This document shows, piece by piece, positions 45,201 to 49,570 of a stretch of DNA of 64,000 nucleotides (positions are counted from its first letter, which is position 1; every line of letters starts with the position of its first letter). A program made the translations under genes and the position numbers. This DNA is from a virus: the IMG/VR virus record IMGVR_UViG_3300021961_000048, positions 1-64,000 of that record. One strand, written 5' to 3'. Below the pieces are notes generated by a model. That model saw only the letters and a program-made list of their open reading frames with translations. It had not been told where the DNA came from and searched no databases.

Positions 45201-46823
45201 AGACGGGGGGTCAACATAACCCTTACCGCCAGTCAAGAGTTGAATATCGGTAACCGAACCAGAAGCAACAGTAACACCCAACACCTGAGCACCAACAGGT
45301 TGGATGATGCGTGCTCTAGGAACGGTTGTATACCCTCTACCACGGTTTGTGATCACCACTTGGACCAAAGTACCCTCAGGGTTCAATACAGAGACCGCTT
45401 GGGCGTCAATACCGTCCACAGGAGCTTGATCGATATAAACCAAAGGAGGGTTGGAATATCCAAAACCACCAGCAGTTACCTGAATGGTATCAGTAATCAA
45501 ACGACCTTCGCTATCGATCTCGGGATCGGTAATAACTGCACCAGTGGGGTTTTTGAAAGTAACCGCAGGGATAAAATCGTAACCAGAACCAGAGTTTGTG
45601 ATTTTAAGGGAACTTACTTGACCAGTTGCATCGTCAATAACCAGTTCTGCTGTTGCTTGAGTACCAAACGGATCTGTAGGAGGTGCAATCTCGATCAGCG
45701 GGGGGTTGTAAGATGTATAACCCTGTCCACCACCGATGAGGTTGATATTTTTAGCACCACCGATCAAACTACGAGCAGTTGCACCAACACCACCAAGGTC
45801 AGAAGGAGTAATCGTGACTTTTGGAGCAAACTCAAGACGATAACCACTACCACCGTTCTTGACCAGCAGATCGATCAAGTTTCCTTCTTCATTAACAGCG
45901 GAAACAATCTGTGCACCAGAACCAACGTTGGGAGAGATATACTCAATCGAACGAATAGTCAGTCTTTCACTAGAAGACAGTTGCAGACCACGGAACTCAA
46001 TATATGTGCCATCATTGGAAGTCTGATAGATCACATAGTCAATGTATGGTCTTTGGAAGATACCATTCCTATTGACGATCAGACCAACTTCTGATACGGG
46101 AGTGTAGAACTGAGTACCAGAACGAAGAGGGTGAGTTTTAGAACCATCTTTAATCGGATTTTCATCCAGAGTGTCGATAATGATGTCCGCAAAACCAACC
46201 ATGTAGATGATGGAGGTTGTGTTGGGATCATCTGTACCAAGTCTTGCTCTAGGGGGAGTTGCAAGGCGAATCTTGTCGCCTTCAACGTAATAATCCTCAC
46301 CAGGGATTTGTGCTACGCCATATACACGCACAACAAGGTGATCTGCCGAGACAGGTTGAATCGGTTCACCCAGGAATCTCAGATTGAAGGTATTTTGAAC
46401 GCCATCGAAGTATTGGAAAGGAGATTCCAGAAGTTGTTCTTTCTTCTTGAACTCTTCAGTCGAAATACCAGGGGTCAGAATCGCATCAGGACCTCTAGTC
46501 AGTGATTCGTAGTAGATAACTTCATTATCAATCAGAACACTACCGTTCTGCTCGATAAATCCATCGATGGACTCGACTTCGATCAGGTCTTCGACAAACC
46601 CGATATCTTTTAGTAGAGTAGTGCCAGCAGAGAGGGTTCTCTGTGAATATGAATCAACGTCGAGGTACAGGTTGACGTTATTCAGGATATCGAATGGCCT
46701 ACCTGTCTTTTCCTGTGATTTGTAATATTCAAACAGGAAGTTTACGAACTGCTGATCCTCTTCCCTGATAAAATCAGGTACCTGATAAGCAACTCTGTCA
46801 GATACGTTGATGTTCTTTTGCAT
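24252..46823 (-). CDS. 7: Giant baseplate wedge protein, gp7 homologue (7523 aa)
   Basis: One uninterrupted frame of 22.6 kb fills the T4 gp7 position between gp6 and gp8. Homology to the T4 gp7 core is visible in two separated pieces. At about residues 704-730, RIRDFYVSKGTKTATQFLFK plus VLFGEEIDV matches T4 FYSTKGIEASYKFLFKVLYN. At about residues 4360-4390, SYVIKSTIPINRWREQ matches T4 SYYVMKIKSNLPSSRWKSDV. Between them are glycine-rich repeats, a degenerate YHYH domain (about 1375-1565), a beta-propeller-like stretch (about 1845-2240), a 17-residue repeat array (2255-2394), nine copies of a roughly 65-residue repeat (2400-3030) and a LamG/concanavalin-like domain (about 3060-3260). After the second piece come eight helical repeats (about 4880-6490), interrupted by a second LamG-like domain (about 5280-5430), then beta modules and a C-terminal Ig-like domain (about 7400-7515). 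T4 gp7 has 1032 residues. Confidence 0.85.
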   Translation of the reverse strand: MQKNINVSDRVAYQVPDFIREEDQQFVNFLFEYYKSQEKTGRPFDILNNVNLYLDVDSYSQRTLSAGTTLLKDIGFVEDLIEVESIDGFIEQNGSVLIDNEVIYYESLTRGPDAILTPGISTEEFKKKEQLLESPFQYFDGVQNTFNLRFLGEPIQPVSADHLVVRVYGVAQIPGEDYYVEGDKIRLATPPRARLGTDDPNTTSIIYMVGFADIIIDTLDENPIKDGSKTHPLRSGTQFYTPVSEVGLIVNRNGIFQRPYIDYVIYQTSNDGTYIEFRGLQLSSSERLTIRSIEYISPNVGSGAQIVSAVNEEGNLIDLLVKNGGSGYRLEFAPKVTITPSDLGGVGATARSLIGGAKNINLIGGGQGYTSYNPPLIEIAPPTDPFGTQATAELVIDDATGQVSSLKITNSGSGYDFIPAVTFKNPTGAVITDPEIDSEGRLITDTIQVTAGGFGYSNPPLVYIDQAPVDGIDAQAVSVLNPEGTLVQVVITNRGRGYTTVPRARIIQPVGAQVLGVTVASGSVTDIQLLTGGKGYVDPPSVYIVDDRKDAAGLPIGGRGATAVATIFNGEITDISITNFGEGYDTNFPPKIYIAEPSAARASVDIGFDEVTGFEINTSGNGYKPSALVGCVRGTSGTITYDNVGNQIFATEGQLRLSNHVAGATVTSLDTLFLRQIFDKIRRQYLPTIQLDYTKVNPVQVIKRIRDFYVSKGTKTATQFLFKVLFGEEIDVYYPRDEVISPSAATWVVDTILRATLIEGNPNDLINGELVQIPDEVDINVTSASALIENVISIIKGTDTIYELSISEETLQGTFIIPYKTKLVEFLSTTDQIITVDSTIGWPARNGTIRINDEEIVQYKERSLNQFIECTRSKNGVVEDWDPGTVVYSDIYVYVNYGTAQQCKLRILGIAEAGSTTLDDTGSYYLEGDKLTVASLGATDQDEKLSSWLYNVKKLIAVDTVTPGGQNNQTATIVTSNPHGLLVEDNVTVYGANPTVYNGTFQVTARLDEYTFSYQMLAPTNIVPQGNILLSVDLNRGKSDVTAINTAITPFTSNIQNSFFNAQYVYAAATGLPNYKIGPFIGTALIPGNQRKLLRFPRKVTTVSKRETIKSNSAVGAWVNGVSVWSYKSSEFLRYGPLTGINITNGGKGYDAGNKPQLEITGGGGSGATAEVTVNGSLFSIEVTNGGSGYQTQPLVSVVGGGGIGATAQAVITGGRVSRVLVEQPGTGYTSQPIISITGGGGQGATATASVRGPISAVSLTNAGSGYTDLPTIKLNSGSGALAQPIVINGRIVSIAIINSGSGYTTAPNVVINGDGFGAIAKAVIGTIGEDKGKVISIQILNKGINYTQGNTTIRLNAVGEFAQFSPNVFQWTKNLHYDLADKYDFARGYVFTGYNNQFGGEYAHLVDPKELRYVVGDNVFLDPATNTFQEQTANNEHSPILGWAYDGNPIYGPYGYIDPTDQNSGLRRLRSSYRQKTALVYEVDSNPNPTRGDGPPLSQYPAGTFIDDYEYAFQLGDLDPYNGRFCKTPEYPDGTYAYFVTIDESDAGQAVFPYILGPEFYSQPDQWNMSQNATQDNIPSDVVRFRDPFTEVDIDVDRQPNREPDILTTELEAYPLVLEIQDTNGDGIIDSNEQLEVIELSEESTLQIYDYFPTVSDESRVDIEVETITKFESAQIDGFVIENPGVSYQVDDVIFFNNEGSGGFGASAAVSAVEGLTILGYQKVIENDIVYGKITTDGNHELYVGDEVIVRSAVIPDNTNKTYYTKVVSGIEDIVIDQEGVGYNESIPPSYELITTSGKDAVFNINVTQTGQITDTQIKIVNSGNSYDPENPPQVRVSHPQIFKKTRYYAGEYRETTQSEETLGVFNVNHSLTSSLRYVYVCGSVTKPDGTTGAWIAKFSDVGDLIWDRTLETNDGNVKTARFKQMYLDERAENDIIYVVGETEYDNANNRPDILLVKYESAFDNANQPEGQVRYQKEISGVSGTTRRDYAMGVTLGEEERVYLCGYTDTNSPDPDDMWVIQMNEDGEMREKRKFSSSGDDERMHQIMHLGDARYLFVGMNMSDYYIIIGEFFFDGNNIELSYAKNINISGGRPQNPRFTMDSYNDVYLTFDIFNNALQKNSAVGIARLGVDQINANEPVWSWYKTLAPSTQFVSIKNADIKIDIFGNVTLVTDTKYAENVRKVAAHYIKFDGTILKQSTIEDVDTVGVQATTHSVDDSGDLIIFGQKQKSDQVAAYRFDGSEGTGGFISAINNVTGITATRGAGVGSLGSISSAQQIRATNIGTLTTSTAVNVLRAGKISTVGGFSSADVVRAGTVIALDNFSGAEARRGGAVNAVNNLSAADARRGGVIASVNSISGADQARGGRVTLMANISAANALRGGNILGVGNVSAANPSRVAGTYTNVSYTTSGSGTGANFDITVNGSGAGIITVTGGGISFAINETITVQDSQLGGGGAPALTFQVNAIGGFNYINVPATSTDLNSTGSGATFDVGISSTGDVSLTVNQGGIGYYNGETLTISDSNIGASGAPDPTFDVAGVGGFTYTNVASTNNGVGVNATFNVTIDGVGAATVVQVNQGGLAYAAGNTVTISDTLLGNNGAANLTFNVATITAPSTYTNVPVTSTTGIGTGAVFNVTIDASGAASVVSGNPAGLSYAVGDTITIADSSLGNSGAADLTFDVATIKAPPLYSNVATTTNGLGSGLTLQVTINADGSVAFLNVTSPGNGYVVGDTITIADADVGNTGASNITAEVSSVGGGAIYNVSNYTSTGSGTGAQFAITVDSSGAIILVNITNTGNGFVAGETVTISDSELGNRGAANFTFNVTATNGITYSGISTWTSTNNGFGGGTGATFNITLDNLGNFTSLTPVNRGQNFVLNDVVTIPDSQLGNTGAPNLQMTVASIQGHTYNNVSATTNGTGQYATFNVTVDGTGLATPVVNNPGQEYQVADTFTITDAQLGNFGGNNLTFAVAALQDITYSNISAAGGNGVNATLDVNVAANGIVTVGMNKTGRGYLIGNTLTVTDSQLGGYGYSDITFDVQTTINVFDETKLNRGTPQYYNATDASIDAVAYKWGTGSTKLEAANHYGITSLDLNTSEWTLQGWFRIDTATQSLNNSQPTFFETHPNDGSNPSNTLRLFVDGDSGSASYGKLKLLWQGSNVVAESVSATVWATFAADAWVHIALSKTQPTLGAYDFACYVNGQQLALWSGSTTNIGIDEVYVGGIKVPTTYTTLLGNIDDFVIDDDSQYSGASFTLPTAAVPIRTTNSGVSIYKIDRQHDRRGTFALTDLPNSTSVAFVADGNWTYNNQTQPLMSTWAIGPGGLQILDYAEVTSQLQTGIYTFDYDQVLYGSKTSTVPSPGGKRLVLIPVVTPKYYIKDARYQKIDSVQQLTFNQEVRFTKGEILQQYNDQGTTQRYGTIVEIPAGTIENPGLGTTYRIGNIFPAAATFNLTDKIRSTSATDTGLNVIAGITFTVARDIPEWEQAASYIAGDQVYSAGNIYTASTNGTAGTNEPVHTTGNASDGGVSWDFTTTGNTPIEVDLANTAYPTPKDPLWEKLKIYDIGAVVYYGRNKYTCVGAGRTSQNPPTHSTGTATDGTVQWEHTLTYDPLSDYATFKEFDAGENWYSITVDEIYSDSNFIANDNLSIGGSVTVNPKEDAPTILQINGVGSVKQISLVAVLDKTILVKTQTRTDLVYCVANSAHKYSANDILFTEGFSTSEFNGSFFVKEVFSSRDFTFQVRGVPANEPGFLQNSIARVNIYTKHPTLLLIRNHNYVFDMSDSSNLGYYLSFSQDNEFKLEYSFNNIERQGTPGIYDGTNAPFVKLKVDGQVTNISYYFDPSRTGANSPVGGTSFIDVKKTPFDGTYKVSSIVSTNEFQFPLDFEPENTNAEIGSDDQNRPYSDYSTTSKRAIGPIADIKLISAGGFYQKLPIISDIASFRQIERVEILSGGSEYAIGTYDQVPINGDGEGGLCRITVEVDEEIGSGTIVSVVVTDPGKGYTVATVDVDGIQGILGPTLTGSGADLGVIIPDEGSGASVFLTGKNIGKIKKLKNNEFGYGYSHDYTLKPEITFPINLQLFNTSILSQITITDPGAGYTSAPAVIIEGGGGVGAEAVAIVKNNRLSEIQIKNPGAGYSSEPSVTLKSEFNYVVNLDLNYLQFNFPHGITNGAAVQFRADDVGNTVGELPKPSSAGLTSLVVGQIYYAIAGETNSLEGDQLRFALTPADAESGNFITFLTQGAGRQVLLTEVFGGRAKAVVETSRFLEGEKVYQGDSEEDATVTAFVSENNGWQIGPKILKLVNATGNFVVGERVNGSVSRASGVIDNVSLAKGVLNIDSLTQTPGKFIDDVGKPSEIVQKIQDSYFYQNFSYVIKSTIPINRWREQILENNHPTGFNMFGQLQLTGGKDISGRKVGTEFIKQVNINEYTNVNQVTSFGAAQPIYSDFNNTEVLFRKKRLTNSEEILTSIVKKLDDISGEFDGIQTGFNLTVEGEQVIVKNNQLLITLNGIIQAPVDAYDVVGGQIVFKEAPKAPSKVVYRDVGLEFLTITRLNLSDVSGIYPEIGYQVSGAASDALGTVVASGTNTIDIVAIVGGPFQNNERIDVSALGFSALIASQTVLTQSTLYEFDETLVCTNRSRGNPTAQVNAINLDENGDPNSAIVVSKTTGTAKYETGVFDFRLQDIVYSTRSSLAARITFLAPYRDPVTNDVVGEQILTAGSSFYGLLFERIVSTSYPNILLDDISKSTITPTELFDDEERINAYFLDFEEVRSSEVTYTNLTNGVFGNGDEIRNIKVFYNNPIYGAAYGTAAPRYYDARNRIAASKDEIIDFATAEISVEHEDFYYPGQPQTDPRSRFRDGYRLVIKNKSWIVAKTYQDMILQYPSLVVPNSDKCKRDLGHFIDAVAYDMYAGGNKYARKFIQMYYTSQGLGYINQQLAETTWAYGRAADYMADAITNQLFGTETIDAVVYTKYQDLTVTEGGATYGAPGTISNTDTAACADVRAAVDTLATAITETLLGNQDFEDIDPEEPSYNATEDKCRRDVGYFVDGLASDVGQGGNLGVVTWARFYFQNGTFISNGVAGEEAETITALNKARDLAKRAINNLLYEKDLTILNDPASYGGTAPGHDYDVNYANGNNQSDTNCADVQSTIDTLTTIATTAINNQTLANINALSSIDDGSFRDGETVRVIKIAYKNKSTGLFNRLDNVRGVTSGTTMSLEGVNSGLKWLFATSAGVGGTFAADEYITNSTLTNPGAAQVTQSVLNVKTDLANSTKSLKFVANSWLKQAESYDFDFGTGDFTLEGWFYPTGIVGQQTLFDLRRTAGTGLMVEINNDTLRVYSGSGNLVIISNAVFTANTWHHVAVVRTSGVMLAYVDGVQAGGSATNNDDFGWGPCYVGSNLTGSNGFIGNADQIAVYKGYAKYTAGFTAPTSNNWDDERIVLGLNAEQPFIVSTSEVYAQFSGQTVSSATAKRIDYEDKRVIVEDIDLGRDSHRNAADLILKNDKWIAEVAVGRMKAKYSDFVMPGDDPATNTYQGTYYCLRDTEEFILDAIIKDLKYGGDYYTTVAAKGYLEKDGSLEFIGKELLQSLYAWEQAGELCKYVVTTTDTDLTDTYSEKLRIPLTGTAATQQVLDNIDALTQNILNILAPTGDRFRDAGDALWLNRDYIAEEVVGYIENKWEVTINGTYYDKLQIPGGNNGQICIRDIKQYIIPAIIADLLTGGNAAVNEVIDFYLNGEQDILHVSEELLPMLDAISYTKYLSTKAINQLLVQFGQAPNPAQGTTNVDDYYIAQYTQKVPYIDHGVTVDPQGYNANRADNNQLIDAADMIERNKKQIATEAVMRMNDLAKFQDLQIPGGQQNCIDDVVGFIEALVHDIRLGGNSKVYDAAELYIEPENNSLRHIESEAEASIYAYKMARDICILAMRNGFGRDNIYGYGAGEENDPSVESYDQNGVASRYVDAANILDRNIRFIAEEAVYRTTVQYPALVIPGGNINCVHDIADTLNAIVFNMKYGGNNMVYDAAEFYVGTAGLQHVASQSTESVYAFNQARDIAIQVMRAVPVINTGNEVHGFEQKYYDELDYEPYKFRTRDYVTLDENALTGGTTANRSRAADAYNLIYNNARWIAEGVVNTFVATNGWTIPNGTVSCIDDTERILKGVAYHVAYGGNSYVWDYANEYVQNGHIGSPQNGWTQAIFNYINSSILPDVIRNIQPVAANSWNAAGRTTLTQYRDLTITADVTQPACPTEVSAATTLLSIVTDAVVNGNMNHASRTVPPGGGACSNVESSINDLFGIVTDTITNYTTLGGVTRTLPTIWPMKYTADSAERDLTITYDQSASSWGNTCQNVAVVINDLFDIVLQTITDASASSPSNYLQSITRTVPTDGFTNTLYQQYTCYNVIDAAWTLFDLMLDSLGSGSYSNRLTAEFIRKNDHAITGRAVAATLAQYPSGNIPDLAYAQDVLEACIYDIATGGNAGAFKLANEWFDGEGNFIAYPTIQRIRLLYCMNKVREYAKDVMFNFDNPAWTPYDVWSPEQVQGYTPRLEWDQESTEFNMDSSLNCLEFAIERGTFPSDNVVTFVASTDVQNLNNSYNEGEDYNTDPALVLLTPTIEVGWEREENRVRINRTNFFRRGDVLKYVLASATSLDGANDQDFYYVLNAEAQWFEISRMPKHDARFRDFTLDTTNTGNQQFFTARRAGVTRVTNDFGIRDIQTPISAGFNIADVLVGTTTGTSAEVSSTFINNAKVVKTFKYYGLETMSTTTFIDGEQVVVQGSTGNNGYVMQHVTPDEFDNGWIKIETLQGTISQGDILEGIDSGATATVTAVAEDRLLLNTKTGIFTQGDWLFKKDTATEAYIDVYNDKRGVLIGTGGGRITMDVETINSAWTPGDVIYGSVTDKYLDLVGIEDNGQAISVNTYVHGQKVYKLSLTSVSRDTGYTGNFNSGDTVYLLQGTTIAVPGITATVSKWDNRPNDGINDLYLTSPVQTGGGNLPINTFGAGGYNVGKFENLNNFPLIFASGNFVETTYSAYGKIAKIEQTGTTARCWLEEVVGDFLTNMTITSDGGWQAGVSLARDLIGRVNRYFRGFDGSQTTFKLTIANGEQYLPDPAGHMLIFVNGILQPPGAAAAYTASSDEITFTEAPEVGSEFIGYYIGKLRQLDDISFEFDSLRSSFNLKYQGGFYSLTLTEGVSSNTILPENNIIVSLNGIIQEPGVGYEIVGSRIIFSEIPRAGTTFVSFSYIGSDADVIAATVVPPIEAGDQLFIEGENELEPREVALIESSNSLVTFEYTGTVKGRNAAALANIRQGTLSAAIITNPGNGYTTRPNVDVISSSGFDGRVRAQMGVASIQVKTPGVGYALPTVSVLTTVADDFTTPQGAPINGGFDVYAGEAIDATTGETITIESGAIQITRQPLNITVNQGQTAVFNVIAVFNAADGDPLGVTEGLNYQWQKKNYGETDWNNIIGANQSIYTTSSTIQGDDGDEYRVAITYAGATPVYSNSSVLKVQTGATVIANFVPSSIFAQ
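37720..39625 (-). repeat. Nine tandem copies of a ~65-residue beta repeat inside the giant gene
   Basis: Nine consecutive units encode the pattern Y-N-V, GSGTGA-FDVTV, GYAVGDTITI, DSQLGN-GA, LTFNVA, with a period of roughly 190-210 bases. The copies differ clearly in sequence, so the array is old and under protein-level selection rather than a recent DNA amplification. Confidence 0.8.
39640..40060 (-). repeat. Array of ~17-residue AD-RRGG repeats inside the giant gene
   Basis: About eight units of roughly 51 bases encode the pattern F/L/I-S-A-A-D-A-R-R-G-G followed by about seven small or hydrophobic residues. Examples are LSAADARRGGVIASVNS and ISGADQARGGRVTLMAN. The regular short period suggests a beta-solenoid or an extended linker. 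Confidence 0.75.
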
Positions 46824-46828
46824 TTATC

Positions 46829-48898
46829 TTAGAAACAAGACTCGAACTCGGGATACACAAACGTATCCGTGGGATAATCAATGATATTTATGTCGGTCGC
46901 TCCATAGTTCCAGGAGTCAAAGTTATTAGGATCGAAGGGCGATGTCACGTTATTATTGGTGTTGTAATCGATGGGAAAAACACCAGGATTAAAGATCGCA
47001 GGATCCACGCCAGGGGGAATGACGATAGATGACGAATAGGGGTTAACCGACACAGGAAGGCGTTCTGTACCGTCTGGTGTACCTGCAATAGCAATAGGTC
47101 CAACACAAACGATACCTGAGGAGTAATCCACAGTGCCAACGTTATTATTAAGAATGAGTTCTTTCTCGTTCCTTGTTGTAACGAGCATCAGCGACCCTCT
47201 ACCGTCATCTCTGATGTTTACGGGAACGAGGGTTTCCTGATCAACAGCAACAAGGGTATTCGCTACCTGAGTGGTGCTGATTCCACCAGCAATCAGGTCT
47301 ACAAGGTTTGCTGTGTAACCTGTAGCGTAGAATACACCCGACTTGACCGATGAGAAGACAGGAGCACATCTATTGCCATCACCATCGTTGCCTGTCAGGT
47401 CATTTGGGTTATGAATCGGGTTGCCAAAATCCAAACACTCGGTAAACACAGTACCGAAAGCAAAGTTTTCTAGATTTTGACCCAGAGACAGTTGAGTAAC
47501 ACTACCAGAGACGCAAGGATTAGTTGCATCGAGCATCGAACTGTATTTTGAACCTTCGATACGACCACCGAAGCGGTTTGACTGTCCAGCAGCGTTATAT
47601 TTGTCAATACTACGAAGAAGGTCTGTCTGAAGTTCTGCAGAACTCTTTGTAGTGCAGTTTCCATCGTAATAAACCCAAGATTTCGGCACGACAAAGAAAG
47701 AAGTCGGGTCAGTGATCACAGGTTCGATGGATGCCATTGCATAAGGCAGCAGATTGTTCCTAATCTGTGCTTTTGTTGTGGCATTAAGTTTTGTGCCCGA
47801 TTTTGAACGGATAGCAATGTAGACTTTTCCGTAAATCGGCGGATTCAGCTTCTCTCCACCATATGCAGTGACCGAAGCGGCTTGTGGGTAGATCGTTTTG
47901 GTGATGTACTCGTAGTCCGACTCGGTTACAGCACGATTTTGAGTTGCATACGCTCTAGGAGCGTTGAACTTGATGCTCAGGGGCGATTCGCGGACCTCAG
48001 CGTCAGTTGCAGCGTCAATAGTCGTGATGATGATGTTCTGGGGAGGAATCGGACGACCCTCAGAGTCAACAATCAGACCAGTGAAGGAGAAATCTGTACA
48101 TCCGTTCGCTTCTGGACCTGCAGTGCGGATATACTCAATGTTAATAACCTCACCATTGAGCAGTTTACGCCCCAGGACGCCATCTCCGAACACAACTTTG
48201 TATCTGAGGTCATCAGTCTCCTCAAGGAAGAATGCACGACTGTTTCCGTTGAGGTTAACCGAGTTTCTGACGGGAGTATATTCGTCAGTTTCTTGGGATT
48301 GTACGTTAGGACGCACAAAGACTCTCAGAAGTTCTGTATCGACGTTCTCGGAAGGAACAACGAAGTCTTGATCTCTGGTATCATCAACGGTATACTCGAA
48401 GTTGAGCAAGTTACCTTGATAGAAGATGATTTTGCTAAACTCAGCAAGTCCAGTTTGGGGATCAACCGAAACTTGAACATTGCTTCTAACAGCAAAGATG
48501 AAAGTATCGGTCAGGTTCCTAGAAACAAAAACATCACCCTTACGGAGGGTTACAGTTTCGGGGAAGTTGGAAGAAGAACCAACTGCAGAGGTCTGTATAT
48601 TGATGCGTACACAAGCCTTCGCTGCTTTGATCGATCTTGGTGTATAGTTGAGTTGCTTAGCAACACGAACAATGTTATCTCTAACAGTTGCCGACTCCAA
48701 GAAGGTCTCGTTCAGTGCCATATTGGCGTTGAACGCGGAGTAGTATGTGTTGTATGCTAAAATATCAATCAAGTAAGAGGCAGACGAGCCCTCAAAGTCA
48801 TAATCGCTAAACTCATCCCGAGTTCTGAGATACGACTTGATCGATTCCTTGATCTCAAAGAAATCAAGGGATGTAAGTTGAGAGGGTACGGCTGGCAT
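46829..48898 (-). CDS. 6: Baseplate wedge subunit gp6
   Basis: Homologue of T4 gp6, the wedge protein that forms the inner baseplate ring. It has 689 residues against 660 in T4. The N-terminus (LDFFEIKESIKSYLRTRDEF, then FEGSSASYLIDILAYNTYYS and AFNANMALNETFLESATVRD) is the hallmark of the gp6/J-like baseplate family. Further landmarks are AKQLNYTPRSIKAA and ITKTIYPQAASVTAYGGEKL. The protein ends in a short proline-rich tail. The ATG is 1 base from the gp25 stop, and the gene precedes gp7 by 5 bases, so gp25-gp6-gp7 is one translationally tight unit as in T4. Confidence 0.95.
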   Translation of the reverse strand: MPAVPSQLTSLDFFEIKESIKSYLRTRDEFSDYDFEGSSASYLIDILAYNTYYSAFNANMALNETFLESATVRDNIVRVAKQLNYTPRSIKAAKACVRINIQTSAVGSSSNFPETVTLRKGDVFVSRNLTDTFIFAVRSNVQVSVDPQTGLAEFSKIIFYQGNLLNFEYTVDDTRDQDFVVPSENVDTELLRVFVRPNVQSQETDEYTPVRNSVNLNGNSRAFFLEETDDLRYKVVFGDGVLGRKLLNGEVINIEYIRTAGPEANGCTDFSFTGLIVDSEGRPIPPQNIIITTIDAATDAEVRESPLSIKFNAPRAYATQNRAVTESDYEYITKTIYPQAASVTAYGGEKLNPPIYGKVYIAIRSKSGTKLNATTKAQIRNNLLPYAMASIEPVITDPTSFFVVPKSWVYYDGNCTTKSSAELQTDLLRSIDKYNAAGQSNRFGGRIEGSKYSSMLDATNPCVSGSVTQLSLGQNLENFAFGTVFTECLDFGNPIHNPNDLTGNDGDGNRCAPVFSSVKSGVFYATGYTANLVDLIAGGISTTQVANTLVAVDQETLVPVNIRDDGRGSLMLVTTRNEKELILNNNVGTVDYSSGIVCVGPIAIAGTPDGTERLPVSVNPYSSSIVIPPGVDPAIFNPGVFPIDYNTNNNVTSPFDPNNFDSWNYGATDINIIDYPTDTFVYPEFESCF
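46885..46892 (-). promoter_or_regulatory. Late-promoter-like CATAAATA at the end of gp6
   Basis: CATAAATA lies in the last 65 bases of gp6, just upstream of the giant gp7 gene. It is one base from the T4 late consensus and could give the 22.6-kb gene its own start. Confidence 0.3.
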
Positions 48899-48899
48899 G

Positions 48900-49313
48900 T
48901 TATGCGACCTCTAGGAGGAAATCTACAGTTTGAAGTAATGTTTGTCCAATAATCACATACTCAATAGTTACGTTGAGTTCCTGACCATCAGGGTTTTCAC
49001 GAATGAATACGTTTTTCAGTTCAACTCTTGGTTCAAGTCTTTCTACGGTATTTCTAATCTCCGTTTTCATTTCTTCTGCCAAGAACACGTCAAACGGTTC
49101 AAAGAGAAGGTTTTTGATTCTAGAACCGATGCCTGGTTGAAAAGGACGCTCACCAAACGTAGTGAGCATCAGGTTTCTGATGGATTGCTTGATAGCGTTC
49201 TCATTTTTAACCACACTAAAATCCTTAGTATTGGGATTTGCCTTGAACGAAACCGCAAGGTCTTTATACCCTCTACTAAGGAACTTTTCAGATCTAAATC
49301 TATATGCGGGCAT
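48900..49313 (-). CDS. 25: Baseplate wedge subunit gp25
   Basis: A 137-residue homologue of T4 gp25 (132 residues), the small wedge protein that joins gp6 to the sheath-initiating core and is conserved in all contractile injection systems. The sequence KNENAIKQSIRNLMLTTFGE, RPFQPGIGSRIKNLLFEPFD and RNTVERLEPRVEL shows the family core, including the EPR motif. The start ATG overlaps the stop of the small upstream gene (TAATG), which implies translational coupling. Although the family is lysozyme-like in name, its role is structural. Confidence 0.95.
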   Translation of the reverse strand: MPAYRFRSEKFLSRGYKDLAVSFKANPNTKDFSVVKNENAIKQSIRNLMLTTFGERPFQPGIGSRIKNLLFEPFDVFLAEEMKTEIRNTVERLEPRVELKNVFIRENPDGQELNVTIEYVIIGQTLLQTVDFLLEVA

Positions 49314-49504
49314 TAGAAGCGTTCAACGTAATCATCGAACCCATTTTTACCACCACACCATTTTGAAAGACGATCTTGGGGAGGATCGTTGTTGTGTGCT
49401 AACTTCAGATATTTATCAGCTTTCGGGTCAGTGATTAGAACCGTTGTCCCGAAATCGTGTTGCATCATTTCAGGTACATTATCTGGGATTGGATTGTTAG
49501 CCAT
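49313..49504 (-). CDS. Small protein upstream of gp25, unknown function
   Basis: A 63-residue protein starting MANNPIPDNVPEMMQHDFGT. The frame is open to a TTG at 49528, but ATG 49504 is preceded by a purine-rich AGAGAGACAG and is preferred. Asp/Pro-rich loops and one Cys (WCGGKNGFDDYVERF) are visible, with no membrane segment and no known motif. Its stop overlaps the gp25 start, so it is co-translated with the wedge genes. It may be a small assembly factor, but that is a guess from position. Confidence 0.65.
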   Translation of the reverse strand: MANNPIPDNVPEMMQHDFGTTVLITDPKADKYLKLAHNNDPPQDRLSKWCGGKNGFDDYVERF

Positions 49505-49536
49505 CTGTCTCTCTTGCTTAAGGATCAACAGAACTT

Positions 49537-49570
49537 TTTAAGCGGTTGCTATCGCTTAAAGTTATTTATC
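49537..49570 (-). promoter_or_regulatory. Late-promoter-like GATAAATA followed by a leader hairpin
   Basis: On the minus strand GATAAATA (49563-49570) overlaps the stop of the preceding gene. It is followed by a perfect 8-bp inverted repeat, TTTAAGCG with loop ATAGCAAC and CGCTTAAA (49537-49560). The hairpin lacks a T run, so it looks more like a 5' leader structure stabilising the gp25-gp6-gp7 message than a terminator. Confidence 0.4.
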
